A stretch of 64,000 bases of DNA from Microbacterium sp. ABRD28 (GTDB lineage Bacteria > Actinomycetota > Actinomycetes > Actinomycetales > Microbacteriaceae): assembly GCF_003850245.1 (NCBI RefSeq), contig NZ_CP031015.1:1178001-1242000 (forward strand), written 5' to 3'. The stretch's first letter is position 1. The number at the start of each line of letters is the position of its first letter. The position numbers and the translations under genes were made by a program. The notes under the pieces are model-generated. The model ran no database searches. It was given only the letters and a program-made list of their open reading frames with translations, and was not told the origin of the DNA. This document shows, in pieces, positions 40,066-48,536 of the stretch.

Positions 40066-41442
40066 TCAGAAGGGTGCTGGCGCGTGGGGGTCGTCGACGG
40101 GTTCGTCGAGGATGCGGAATTCGCCGGTGAAGGTGGTCCATTTCACCCACAGGTCGTCGGGGACGTCCTCTTCCGGTGAGAAGTGCACCCCATGGCCCGG
40201 TGGATTGTCGGTGTAGATCCTCCCGGTGGGGGAGGTCCACTCGATGACCCCACCGTCGAGTTGTTTCACTTTCCAGGCGGTGAACTGTTTCATGCTGTGG
40301 TGTCGTTGGCACAGGCAGGACAGGTTGCAGATCTCGGTTCTCCCACCGAGGGCGGCGTCGTGGTTGTGGTCGACTTCGCAGGTGCGGGCGGGCATCCGGC
40401 ATCCTGGCCACCTGCAGTGCTTATCCCGGCCTTTGAGGAACCGGACCATCGCCCCGGTCGGCCGGTACTGGTCCACCGCCATCGTCAACCCCGTCACCGG
40501 ATGGGTCAGCAGCCGCTCCCACGTCCCGTCGCTGTTCCCCGCGAGCAGTCGGGCGGTGTCCGCGTCGATCGGTCCCACCCCGGCAAGGTCACACGGGACG
40601 TCACTCTGCCCCATGAGCGCCATGACGGGGATCACGACCTGCACCTTCGCCTTGATCGCCCCGAGCCCACCGGCGCCGTCGCCGCAACCGGTCGGGTCCA
40701 GGCTCGGGACAGCGGTGAGGAGCATGTCGGCGAACAGGTCGGCACGGACCTCGTCCAGAGACCGGGTGTCACCCGATCCCGGTTCCCGAGAGGCGATGAC
40801 CTCGTTCGCCTGCTCGGTGACCCGCTGGAAGATCCCCTCCACCAGCACCGTGGAATGCACCGACCGCAACTCCGACATCCCCTCCCCAAGGCTGTAGCGG
40901 ACGATCTTCCGCTCCCGAAACGCCCCCGCATGCCGCTCGGTGAGTGTCCGGGGGTGCAGGCGTTCGGCGATGATCTCCAGATCCGCGCGGGCACGCCCCG
41001 GGGTCTCGTCCAGGCAGATCTCCGCGGCGAGCTGGTCGAACTCCCCTTTCACCTCCGGCGGCAGGCGCCGCCCGACATCCTCCACCACGGCCACATGCGC
41101 CCGCGTGATCAACCCCTTCTCGAGGCAGTGCACCGTCGCGGGGTAGTCGTTCACCAACGCGAAGGAACTGTCGATCTGGCGCTGCACCGAGCGGTCCGAC
41201 AGTCGCACCGCCGCGGCGATCTCGGCCGCCACACCCCGTAACGCCATATCCCGGTCCCGCACCACCGAGGATGACCCCTGCGCCAACCGCGCCGCGAACG
41301 CCCCAGCCTCGGCCAGCGCACGTGTCTGCTCGGCTTCCGCGGCAGCCAGAGCCACCTGCGCGGCCTCCACCCGCGTCAGCACCCCGGTCAGCTCAGACCG
41401 GTCCTCGTCACTGAGGAGAGTGAGCCGCGGGTTCGAACGCAT
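40066..41442 (-). CDS. DUF222/HNH endonuclease protein, copy 2
   Basis: 458 residues, paralogue of the protein at 30477. The start (41442) is at the same place as in copy 1 and the HNH core is CRWPGCRMPARTCEVDHNHD with LCQRHHSMKQ. The main difference is a 5-residue shortening around residue 245 (REPGSGDTRS here, REPQPGDDVAPDTRS there). Both copies look intact, with all catalytic residues. Role unknown. Confidence 0.92.
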   Translation of the reverse strand: MRSNPRLTLLSDEDRSELTGVLTRVEAAQVALAAAEAEQTRALAEAGAFAARLAQGSSSVVRDRDMALRGVAAEIAAAVRLSDRSVQRQIDSSFALVNDYPATVHCLEKGLITRAHVAVVEDVGRRLPPEVKGEFDQLAAEICLDETPGRARADLEIIAERLHPRTLTERHAGAFRERKIVRYSLGEGMSELRSVHSTVLVEGIFQRVTEQANEVIASREPGSGDTRSLDEVRADLFADMLLTAVPSLDPTGCGDGAGGLGAIKAKVQVVIPVMALMGQSDVPCDLAGVGPIDADTARLLAGNSDGTWERLLTHPVTGLTMAVDQYRPTGAMVRFLKGRDKHCRWPGCRMPARTCEVDHNHDAALGGRTEICNLSCLCQRHHSMKQFTAWKVKQLDGGVIEWTSPTGRIYTDNPPGHGVHFSPEEDVPDDLWVKWTTFTGEFRILDEPVDDPHAPAPF

Positions 41443-41471
41443 GTATGAATCATGGCACCATCCTCCGACAT
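40066..41471. repeat. About 1.4-kb direct repeat, copy 2
   Basis: Direct-orientation partner of 30477-31897. Homology continues 29 bp beyond the start codon to 41471 and then breaks into an AT-richer stretch (ATTAATTTTCG). The 8.2-kb interval carries the SPL-like gene, the siderophore operon and the MerR/DUF6194/Imm5 genes. Confidence 0.85.
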
Positions 41472-41529
41472 TAATTTTCGAACGGTGGGGGGCCGGGTGC
41501 CTCTGCGAGCGCGCGCCGTCCTTCCCCCG

Positions 41530-42081
41530 TCATCGCTCCACCCGATACCTGACGTGGGTGATCCCTCGAGACGGGATGACGCGCGTCGGCGTCATCCGAA
41601 TCGGTGTGTCGGCGAGCCAATCGAAGAGCTTGATTCCGGCGCCGAGAACCACTCCGGTGATGGCGAGCTCCATCTCATCGATAGCGTGGGCATCGAAGAG
41701 CTGTCGTGCGACGGTGGGGCTCCCCATCACATAGACGTCTCGTTCGCGGGCCGCGTCCCGTGCCAGGTGCAGGGCTTGGGCGGCCGACGGGGCGAACGTG
41801 AAGAGTGCCCCGTTTCTCGTCACCGGTTCGCGGCGCTCATGCGTGGGGATGAAGACGGGCATCGAGAAGATCGCATCGTCGCCCCACGCGGCATCGCCGG
41901 CACGGAGCGTCCGGGCGCCGAAGACGACCGCTCCTGCCGCGAAGAACTCGCCGGTCACCTGCGGGTGCATCTGCATCGACGAATCTCCGAACGCCCACCC
42001 GTGCAACACCGACACATCTCCGTCGGGGCCAGCGGCGAACCCGTCGAGTGATATCGATGCGTAGAGGATGACGCGGGGCAC
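41530..42081 (-). CDS. Dihydrofolate reductase / RibD C-terminal family protein
   Basis: 183 residues. It begins PRVILYASISLDGFAAGPDGD and contains VVFGARTLRAGDAAWGDD, VYVMGSPTVARQLFDAHAIDEMEL and GAGIKLFDWL. These are the hallmarks of the RibD_C/DHFR-like fold that binds NADPH. Members reduce pteridine-like substrates, but most stand-alone copies are uncharacterised. It is a single gene; no riboflavin genes are next to it. Confidence 0.88.
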   Translation of the reverse strand: MPRVILYASISLDGFAAGPDGDVSVLHGWAFGDSSMQMHPQVTGEFFAAGAVVFGARTLRAGDAAWGDDAIFSMPVFIPTHERREPVTRNGALFTFAPSAAQALHLARDAARERDVYVMGSPTVARQLFDAHAIDEMELAITGVVLGAGIKLFDWLADTPIRMTPTRVIPSRGITHVRYRVER

Positions 42082-42300
42082 AGCCCCAATGTATACGGCG
42101 TGAACATCGGCGTCGAGAGCCGCGTCTGACTGAGCGTCTCCGCCACCGTTCAGCCGTGATCGAATGCCACCTCGAATGCTGTCGTGGTGACAACCGTCGC
42201 TGTGGCCCGCAGCGGACGGGGCCCCGTGGAGAACGCGCCGTATCTCATCGTCCCCGCACCCTCCGCGACGCGGTGCGTGCGACCAGCATCCCGACCCCGC

Positions 42301-42870
42301 TCAGGCGCGCAGCCCCGACCCTGTCGACCGCACCGCATTCGCCCGGCGCACCAGGGCGGGGAGGAGGAAGAGGTCCACCACCCACCAGATCGCGGCTGCG
42401 ATGACCATCGGGACGCCGATCAGCAGAATCGACAGCAGCCATCCGCCCCACCACAGGACGTTGAAGACGATCGCCGACGGGATGAGGCCGAGATAGAAGC
42501 GATGCGCGGCCACGCCTCCGAGCAGGAGCAGAAGGAGGTAGGCGATTCCCACATCCTTCGCGGGGGCGCCGCCCTGCGCGGCAGGCGGGGCGAACGGACC
42601 CCAGTGCCTGCCGTCCCACCACTGCAGCGCTCCCGTCGGGCCCGGGTACCACCCGGCGGGTGGCGACGCGGCGACGAGGGGAGTCATCGGGACGGTCGCC
42701 ACCGTGGCCGTCGCGACCGGCGCCGGTAGGTACGGATCCAGCGCTTCGTACTCGGCCGTCGCACTGGGGGCACCGACGACATCGGCCGACCAGCTCTTCC
42801 CGTCCCAGAAACGCTTGCCCCCCGCGGGAACGTCGTACCAGCCGGCCGGTGGCGTGGGGGGAGGATTCAT
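42301..42870 (-). CDS. DUF2510 and TM2 domain membrane protein
   Basis: 189 residues from the ATG at 42870. Two DUF2510 modules in tandem (PPAGWYDVPAGGKRFWDGKSW and PPAGWYPGPTGALQWWDGRHW) precede a TM2 region (GIAYLLLLLLGGVAAHRFYLG then LLSILLIGVPMVIAAAIWWVVDLFLLP), two membrane helices joined by a short turn. Function is unknown; such proteins are common in actinobacteria. It stands alone, and the 145 bp upstream hold only its presumed promoter and the LacI fragment. Confidence 0.87.
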   Translation of the reverse strand: MNPPPTPPAGWYDVPAGGKRFWDGKSWSADVVGAPSATAEYEALDPYLPAPVATATVATVPMTPLVAASPPAGWYPGPTGALQWWDGRHWGPFAPPAAQGGAPAKDVGIAYLLLLLLGGVAAHRFYLGLIPSAIVFNVLWWGGWLLSILLIGVPMVIAAAIWWVVDLFLLPALVRRANAVRSTGSGLRA

Positions 42871-43003
42871 CGTCGGGTCCTTCGCTCGGCGGCGCCGGTG
42901 GCGCGCCCGCCCAGAGTAACCCCTGCTGTGCGAGATAGAGCGGTCGGATCTGACCGGCCTGCAGCCGCGCGATTCCAGGGTCTCGTCGACACCGGCGCCT
43001 TGA

Positions 43004-43129
43004 GCGAGGGCTCTGCGGAGGCTAGCGCTCGAACGCATCGAGGATCCGACAGGGTTCAGTCGTCAGATCGAGCTGCCGACCTGGATCATGGAGCGCGGAA
43101 CGGGGGAGCGGCCGCCCGCGGCGCGCTGA
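43004..43129 (+). pseudogene. LacI-family regulator C-terminal fragment
   Basis: The forward strand encodes RRLALERIEDPTGFSRQIEL and continues PTWIMERGTGERPP to a TGA at 43127-43129. This matches the last about 36 residues of the LacI protein at 58890 almost residue for residue, and the DNA is also closely similar. An in-frame TGA at 43001 and a loss of similarity upstream show that the rest of the gene is gone. It lies head-on to the LuxR gene. Confidence 0.85.
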
Positions 43130-43156
43130 GCTCGTCGAGCGCGATGGGCGTCGACC

Positions 43157-45865
43157 TCATTCCTCGGCGAACCGGTCGGCGAGTTGGCGCCGCGAACTGA
43201 TCTCCAGCTTTCTGAAGACCTTGCGCAGGTGGTAGTCGACCGTGTTGGGGCTGATGAACATCGACGCGGCGATCTCGGCGTTGGTCGCGCCGTGCGCGGC
43301 GAGGAGCGCCACCTGACGCTCCTGGCTGCTCAGCGGGTCGATGGGCGTCGAGTCCGTCGGGACCGAGCCGCCCGCGGCGAGGATCTCGCGCCGGGCCCGC
43401 ACGGCGAAGGTCGTCGCGCCGACCGCCTCGAAGTCGCGGAGAGCCTGCTCGAGCTGCGCTCGCGCGTCGGAACGCCGTCGCACGCGACGAAGCCACTCGC
43501 CGTAGAGGAGGCGCGTGCGAGCGACGTCGCCGCGATGCGACGGTGGGAACATCCCGATCGCCTCCGTGAAATGGCGCTCGGTGTGCGCGTCATCCGTCAG
43601 AAGTGCGAGAGACCGGAAGAAGAGTGCTCGCGCGACCTCCGAACCGCTGGCGTCGGCATAGGCTTCGATCCGATCGAGCGCCCACTGCGCCGCCGACCGG
43701 TTGCCGCTGCGGACAGCGGCTTCGACGTACTCGGGATAGTGATGGAAACTCGACTGCAGGAACGGATGACGCACCAGCGGCGTCAGCCGCTCGAACGCCG
43801 ACTCGTACGCGCCGGCCGCGAGCTCGTTGATCGCGATGGCCGCGGCGCCCATGCGAGAGATTCCGCCCCACCCCGCCTCATGGATCGCATGGTTGATCTG
43901 CTCGACCACCACTGACGGTGTGCCCTGCCAGGCGAGCATCGCTGCATTCACCGCCTGTTCGTCGCCCACGCCGAGCGCTCGACGCAGCTCGGCCGACTGC
44001 TCCAGATAGTCCGACGCCGCTTTCGGATTGACGCGGCTGAGTTCTACGGCGCTCAGGGTCCACAGGCACGCGTCGACATCGCGAAGGGCTCCGATGGTCC
44101 GCCCGATGTCGGCCGAACGCCGCAGGAGTTCTGCCGCAGCATCCCAATCCCACAGCGCGACGCACGGCACGGTGACGAAGAACGCCAGCGACGTGAGGCC
44201 GGCTCCCGATTCTCTCCGTAGCGCCTCCACCGCGCGGCGCAGCGCGGGGGCAGCTGTGACGTAGCCGTCGAGGATGAATGCGCTCGCCGCCTGCATCACG
44301 ACCGCGGTGATGTCGTCGCCGCCCGACGCCGCACGCATCCGCTCGCCCACCTCGTGGACGGTCGCGCCGACGGCCTGTCCCTCGGTCACGGTGGCGGAGT
44401 TGAGGGCGAGCAGCAGCGCCTGACGGCGCAGCTGCGGCGCGGACTCACCGGCAAGGTCGGCCGCGGCCACGAGCTTCGCCATCCCGGCGCGCAACCCCTC
44501 GGGATCGGAGAGGAACATCCCCGACATCGCCTCGACGATGAGCTTCCGTGCTCGTGCGACATCGTCGAGCTCGTGATCGTCGCCCTTCGGAAGAAGGTGC
44601 AACGCGAGCCGTGCAGCGCCGGCGCTGAGCGCCGCCTCGGCGGCGGCGACCGAGCGTTCGCTTGCCTCCGCGGCATCCGGAGTCAGCTCCGCCGCACGCG
44701 CGAGCAGATGCGCACGCGAGAGCATGCCGCCTCGGGCGCCGGCGGCGTCGGCGGCGGCCGCCAGCTGGGCGGCGACCTCGGCGTCGGGTCCGTGCACAGC
44801 CGCGGCCGCGTGGTGAGCGGCGACGTCGAGCTGCCCGCGCTCGCGAGCATCCTCAGCGAGCGCGCGGTGTACGCGCCGTCGGGCTGCATCGGTCGCGGCG
44901 CCGTAGACGGCGGATCGGATGAGGGGATGGCGGAACCGCACCGTGTCGCGAACGGAGACGAAGTCGATGCCCTCGGCTGCGTCCGACGCGTCAGCGGGGA
45001 TTCCGAGCACCTCAGCCGCGGCGTCGACAGCCGCCGGGTCACCGGACGACTCGGCAGCCGCGACGAGCAACCAGTCTCTGCTGGACGCGGGGAGTTCCGA
45101 CATCCTCTCCGTGTAGATCATCTCGAGTCGGCCGCCGATGGGAACGGGGGAGTGCGCGATCGCCGTCGCCGTGAGTTGCGCGGCCGATAGCTCGGTCGCC
45201 AACTCGCGTAGCGCGAGCGGGTTGCCGGCGGTGTCGCGGACGTAGTCGGCCGCGACGGTGCGATCGAGCTCGCCCTCCACTCCGCGGCGGAGGAGTGCCG
45301 AGCCCGCCTCGGTGTCGAGTCCGCCGAGCTCGATGCGCGGCACCCCTGCGAGTGCGCCCTCGACGCCCTCGTCGGCACGGGCTGCGACGACCAATCCGAC
45401 CCGTTCGGCGGAGATTCGACGGGCGACGAACCCCAGGACGAGGAGCGACTCGGCGTCGACGTGGTGGGCGTCATCGACGACGCAGAGCGTCGGGCGGTCA
45501 GCGCCCGCGCGGGCCAGAAGCGAGAGGAACCCGAGGCCCACGAGCGGCGGCTGCGGGGGCGGACCCTCGTCGAGACCCGCGGCGACGCGCAACGCCGCGC
45601 GCTGGGTCTCCGGGATGTCGTCGACGAACGCGATCAGCGGACCACCGAGCCGCTGCAGGGCACCGAAGGCGATGCCCGCCTCGACCTCCACGCCCTGAAT
45701 GCACAGCACCCGGAGAGACTGCGTGTGCTCGTGCAGTGCGGCGTCGACGAGCGAGGTCTTTCCGATGCCGGGCTCCCCGGTGATGAACAGCGCGCCACCC
45801 GCCTCGTTGCGGACACCGGAGAGCAGCGTGCGGAGTCGTTCAGACTCCTCCGCGCGCCCCAGCAG
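43157..45865 (-). CDS. LuxR family (LAL-type) ATPase transcriptional regulator, start uncertain
   Basis: Up to about 900 residues. The N-terminal AAA-type ATPase has a Walker A, LFITGEPGIGKTSLV, encoded at about 45755-45790, and a Walker B, LCVVDDAHHVD. A long helical TPR-like middle follows. The C-terminal LuxR HTH reads LSSQERQVALLAAHGATNAEI and NTVDYHLRKVFRKLEI. The only canonical start in frame, GTG at 45709, would cut off Walker A. Upstream the frame is open to a TGA at 45947 without ATG, GTG or TTG. A CTG at 45865 (CTG CTG GGG CGC) fits where related proteins start. It could otherwise be a frameshifted gene. Confidence 0.72.
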   Translation of the reverse strand: MLGRAEESERLRTLLSGVRNEAGGALFITGEPGIGKTSLVDAALHEHTQSLRVLCIQGVEVEAGIAFGALQRLGGPLIAFVDDIPETQRAALRVAAGLDEGPPPQPPLVGLGFLSLLARAGADRPTLCVVDDAHHVDAESLLVLGFVARRISAERVGLVVAARADEGVEGALAGVPRIELGGLDTEAGSALLRRGVEGELDRTVAADYVRDTAGNPLALRELATELSAAQLTATAIAHSPVPIGGRLEMIYTERMSELPASSRDWLLVAAAESSGDPAAVDAAAEVLGIPADASDAAEGIDFVSVRDTVRFRHPLIRSAVYGAATDAARRRVHRALAEDARERGQLDVAAHHAAAAVHGPDAEVAAQLAAAADAAGARGGMLSRAHLLARAAELTPDAAEASERSVAAAEAALSAGAARLALHLLPKGDDHELDDVARARKLIVEAMSGMFLSDPEGLRAGMAKLVAAADLAGESAPQLRRQALLLALNSATVTEGQAVGATVHEVGERMRAASGGDDITAVVMQAASAFILDGYVTAAPALRRAVEALRRESGAGLTSLAFFVTVPCVALWDWDAAAELLRRSADIGRTIGALRDVDACLWTLSAVELSRVNPKAASDYLEQSAELRRALGVGDEQAVNAAMLAWQGTPSVVVEQINHAIHEAGWGGISRMGAAAIAINELAAGAYESAFERLTPLVRHPFLQSSFHHYPEYVEAAVRSGNRSAAQWALDRIEAYADASGSEVARALFFRSLALLTDDAHTERHFTEAIGMFPPSHRGDVARTRLLYGEWLRRVRRRSDARAQLEQALRDFEAVGATTFAVRARREILAAGGSVPTDSTPIDPLSSQERQVALLAAHGATNAEIAASMFISPNTVDYHLRKVFRKLEISSRRQLADRFAEE

Positions 45866-46025
45866 AGATCGTTCCGCGTCGATGCGGTCAGAGTAGCGGC
45901 CGGTCCGAGTCGTGGGGAAGCGTCCTTCGCGACGACTCCGCGATCGTCACGAAGGACTACGCGCTCGACGTGGTGCGCTCACGCACGCACCGGGCCACGC
46001 TGGCGACGAGCAGATGGAGGACCCC

Positions 46026-46850
46026 ATGCCCTACGTGACCACCGATGACGGAACGCGAATCTTCTACAAAGACTGGGATGGCGGGGGGACGCCCGTGCTG
46101 CTCAGTCACGGCTGGCCCCTCAATTCCGACGCGTGGGAGGCGACGGCGCTCGTCCTCGCCCAGCATGGCCACCGTGCGATCGCGCACGACCGCCGCGGAC
46201 ACGGCAAGTCGACCCAGTCCTGGAACGGCAACGAGATGGACACCTACGCCGATGACCTCGCCTGCCTCATCGACCACCTCGACCTGCAGAATCTCACCCT
46301 CATCGGCCACTCGACCGGAGGCGGCGAGGTGCTGCACTACGTGGCGCGCCACGGTTCGGCGCGGGTTGCGAAGCTCGTGCTCGTGTCGGCGGTTCCGCCG
46401 ATGATGGTGAAGACCGACGACAACCCGGGTGGTCTGCCGATCACGGTCTTCGACGACATCCGTGCGGGCGAAGCATCCAATCGGTCGCAGCTGTATCGCG
46501 ACCTGGCCGACGGACCCTTCTTCGGCAACAACCGCACCGGCGACGTGCCGCAGGGCACGCGCGACGCCTTCTGGCTGCAGGGCCTGGCGTCGGGCACGCG
46601 AAACGCCTACGAGTGCATCGCTGCGTTCTCGGCCACCGACTTCCGCCCCGACCTCGACAAGGTCGACGTGCCCACGCTCGTGGTCCACGGCGACGACGAC
46701 CAGATCGTGCCGTTCGAGATCAGCGGACGCCTGTCGGCCGCGGGCATCCGCGACGCCGAACTCGTCGTCTACGAGGGTGGGGCGCACGGACTGCCTGACA
46801 CCGAGCGCGAGCGCCTGCATGACGACATTCTCCGCTTCATCCGTTCCTGA
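46026..46850 (+). CDS. Alpha/beta hydrolase (non-haem haloperoxidase-like)
   Basis: 274 residues from the ATG at 46026 after GGAGG. The nucleophile elbow is GHSTGGG (S96), the oxyanion/strand motif is [13 protein letters not shown], and the acid and His fit [11 protein letters not shown] and [11 protein letters not shown]. The [20 protein letters not shown] start is typical of cofactor-free haloperoxidases/esterases. The natural substrate is unknown. The next hydrolase gene follows 43 bp downstream. Confidence 0.92.
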   Translation: MPYVTTDDGTRIFYKDWDGGGTPVLLSHGWPLNSDAWEATALVLAQHGHRAIAHDRRGHGKSTQSWNGNEMDTYADDLACLIDHLDLQNLTLIGHSTGGGEVLHYVARHGSARVAKLVLVSAVPPMMVKTDDNPGGLPITVFDDIRAGEASNRSQLYRDLADGPFFGNNRTGDVPQGTRDAFWLQGLASGTRNAYECIAAFSATDFRPDLDKVDVPTLVVHGDDDQIVPFEISGRLSAAGIRDAELVVYEGGAHGLPDTERERLHDDILRFIRS

Positions 46851-46893
46851 CCACCGCACCACCGCGCTCCACCGATCCGAGAAGGACCCTCTC

Positions 46894-47727
46894 ATGAGCA
46901 CCGACAACGCACCCGACACGATCGTCCTCGTCCACGGCCTCTGGGTCACGCCCCGCAGTTGGGAGGAGTGGAAATCCCGTTACGAAGCCAAGGGCTACAC
47001 CGTGGTCACCCCGGCCTACCCAGGCTTCGAGATCGAAGTCGAAGCCCTGCGCGAGAACACCGACGTCATCGCCAACCTCACCGTGCCCGAGACCGTCGAG
47101 CACCTCGCCGGCGTCATCGAGGCGCTCCCCGCGCCGCCGATCATCATGGGCCACTCCTTCGGCGGGCTTCTCACCCAAATGCTTCTCGCCCGCGGGCTCG
47201 GGGCCGCAGGGGTCGCGATCGACTCCGCACCGACCGAGGGGGTACGGGTCACGCCGCTGTCGCAGGCGCGATCGCTCTTCCCGGCGCTGAAGAATCCCGC
47301 GAACTTCCGTCGCGCCGTCGGCTTCACGAAGGAGGAGTGGCACTACGCGTTCGCCAACGCGCTCAGCCGAGAGGAATCGGATGCCGCGTGGGAGCGCTAC
47401 GCGATCCCGGCACCGGGCAACTGGGTGTGGGCCTACGGGTTGCTGGCGAACTTCCAGCCCGGGCACCAGGAGACGTGGGTGGACTACTCGGTCGACCGCG
47501 CGCCGCTGCTCTTCATCGGGGGGAGCATCGACCACATCATGCCCCCGGCGGTGAACAAGTCCAACGCCAAGCACTGGGGCAAGTCCCCTGCGCTGACGGA
47601 CTACTACGAGTTCGAGGGACGCGGCCACTGGACCTGCGGCGAACCCGGATGGGAGGCCGTCGCCGACTACGCCCTCGACTGGGCGCTGCAGCACGCGCGG
47701 CCGCTGTCGGCGCGGTCGGACGCCTGA
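46894..47727 (+). CDS. Alpha/beta hydrolase
   Basis: 277 residues. Motifs are LVHGLWVTPRSWEEW at the first strand, the elbow MGHSFGGLLTQ, and a C-terminal histidine in FEGRGHWTCGEPGW. Likely an esterase or lipase-like enzyme; the substrate is not known. It is in tandem with the haloperoxidase-like gene, so the two may be an operon controlled by the LuxR regulator encoded next to them, though the sequence does not prove this. Confidence 0.9.
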   Translation: MSTDNAPDTIVLVHGLWVTPRSWEEWKSRYEAKGYTVVTPAYPGFEIEVEALRENTDVIANLTVPETVEHLAGVIEALPAPPIIMGHSFGGLLTQMLLARGLGAAGVAIDSAPTEGVRVTPLSQARSLFPALKNPANFRRAVGFTKEEWHYAFANALSREESDAAWERYAIPAPGNWVWAYGLLANFQPGHQETWVDYSVDRAPLLFIGGSIDHIMPPAVNKSNAKHWGKSPALTDYYEFEGRGHWTCGEPGWEAVADYALDWALQHARPLSARSDA

Positions 47728-47753
47728 GCGGCGCGGACCGGCGGGGAACGGGG

Positions 47754-48536
47754 ATGCGCCTCACGCGGATCGGCGGGCCGACCGTGCTCGTCCAATTGGC
47801 CGGGTGGCGCATCCTCGTCGACCCCACCTTCGACCCGCCGGGGCGGCGGTACGCCTTCGCTCTCGGCACCTCGAGCACGAAGACGAAAGGTCCTCTCGTG
47901 GCGGCCGCGGACATCGGGCCGATCGATGTGATCCTGCTCAGTCACGATCACCACGCCGACAATCTGGATGACGCGGGCCGCGCGCTCCTTCCCGGAGCGA
48001 CGCACGTCATCACGACGCACAGTGGCGCACGGCGACTGGGGTTCCCGGCGGCGCATGGCCTGCGGCCCGACGAGTCGATCCTGCTCGAGGCTGACGGCAA
48101 GGAGGCGCTCCGGGTGCTGGCGACGCCCGGGCGTCATGGGCCGCCGCTCAGCAGAGCGATCGTCGGTGATGTGATCGGGTTCACTCTGCGGCGGCAGCAC
48201 CGCCCGCATCCGGATCTGTGGATCACCGGTGACACCGTGCTCACGCGGAAGCTTCTGCGGGTGGCTCGCGGGATGACAGTGGATGTCGCCATCGTCCACG
48301 CCGGCGGGGTCGGATTTCCCGCGACGGGGCCGCTGACGTACACGATGACCGGGCGCGACGTCGTGCGCTTCATCGAGGCGCTGCGGGCGAGTGTCGTGGT
48401 GCCGGCGCACTACGACGGGTGGTCGCACTTCCGCGACGGGGAGGACGGGCTGCGTCGGGCTCTGGCGGCTGCTCCGCGTGAAGCGGGCGCGAGGGTGCGG
48501 TGGCTACCTGACGGGGTGGCGGTGGAAGTCAGCTGA
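47754..48536 (+). CDS. MBL-fold metallo-hydrolase
   Basis: 260 residues. The metal-binding motif is LSHDHHADNLD (HxHxDH-like: S-H-D-H-H-A-D), and there are further ligands in HGPPLSRA, ITGDTV and PAHYDGWSHF. This is the UlaG/lactonase-like branch of metallo-beta-lactamase folds. Its physiological substrate is unknown. It follows the hydrolase pair by 26 bp and its last 8 bp overlap the end of the convergent SulP gene. Confidence 0.87.
   Translation: MRLTRIGGPTVLVQLAGWRILVDPTFDPPGRRYAFALGTSSTKTKGPLVAAADIGPIDVILLSHDHHADNLDDAGRALLPGATHVITTHSGARRLGFPAAHGLRPDESILLEADGKEALRVLATPGRHGPPLSRAIVGDVIGFTLRRQHRPHPDLWITGDTVLTRKLLRVARGMTVDVAIVHAGGVGFPATGPLTYTMTGRDVVRFIEALRASVVVPAHYDGWSHFRDGEDGLRRALAAAPREAGARVRWLPDGVAVEVS

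Noticed and set aside
42150..42338. 62-codon reverse frame ending TTTAFEVAFDHG
   Set aside because: No ribosome site and no recognised family; the 219-bp gap shows nothing else supportable.
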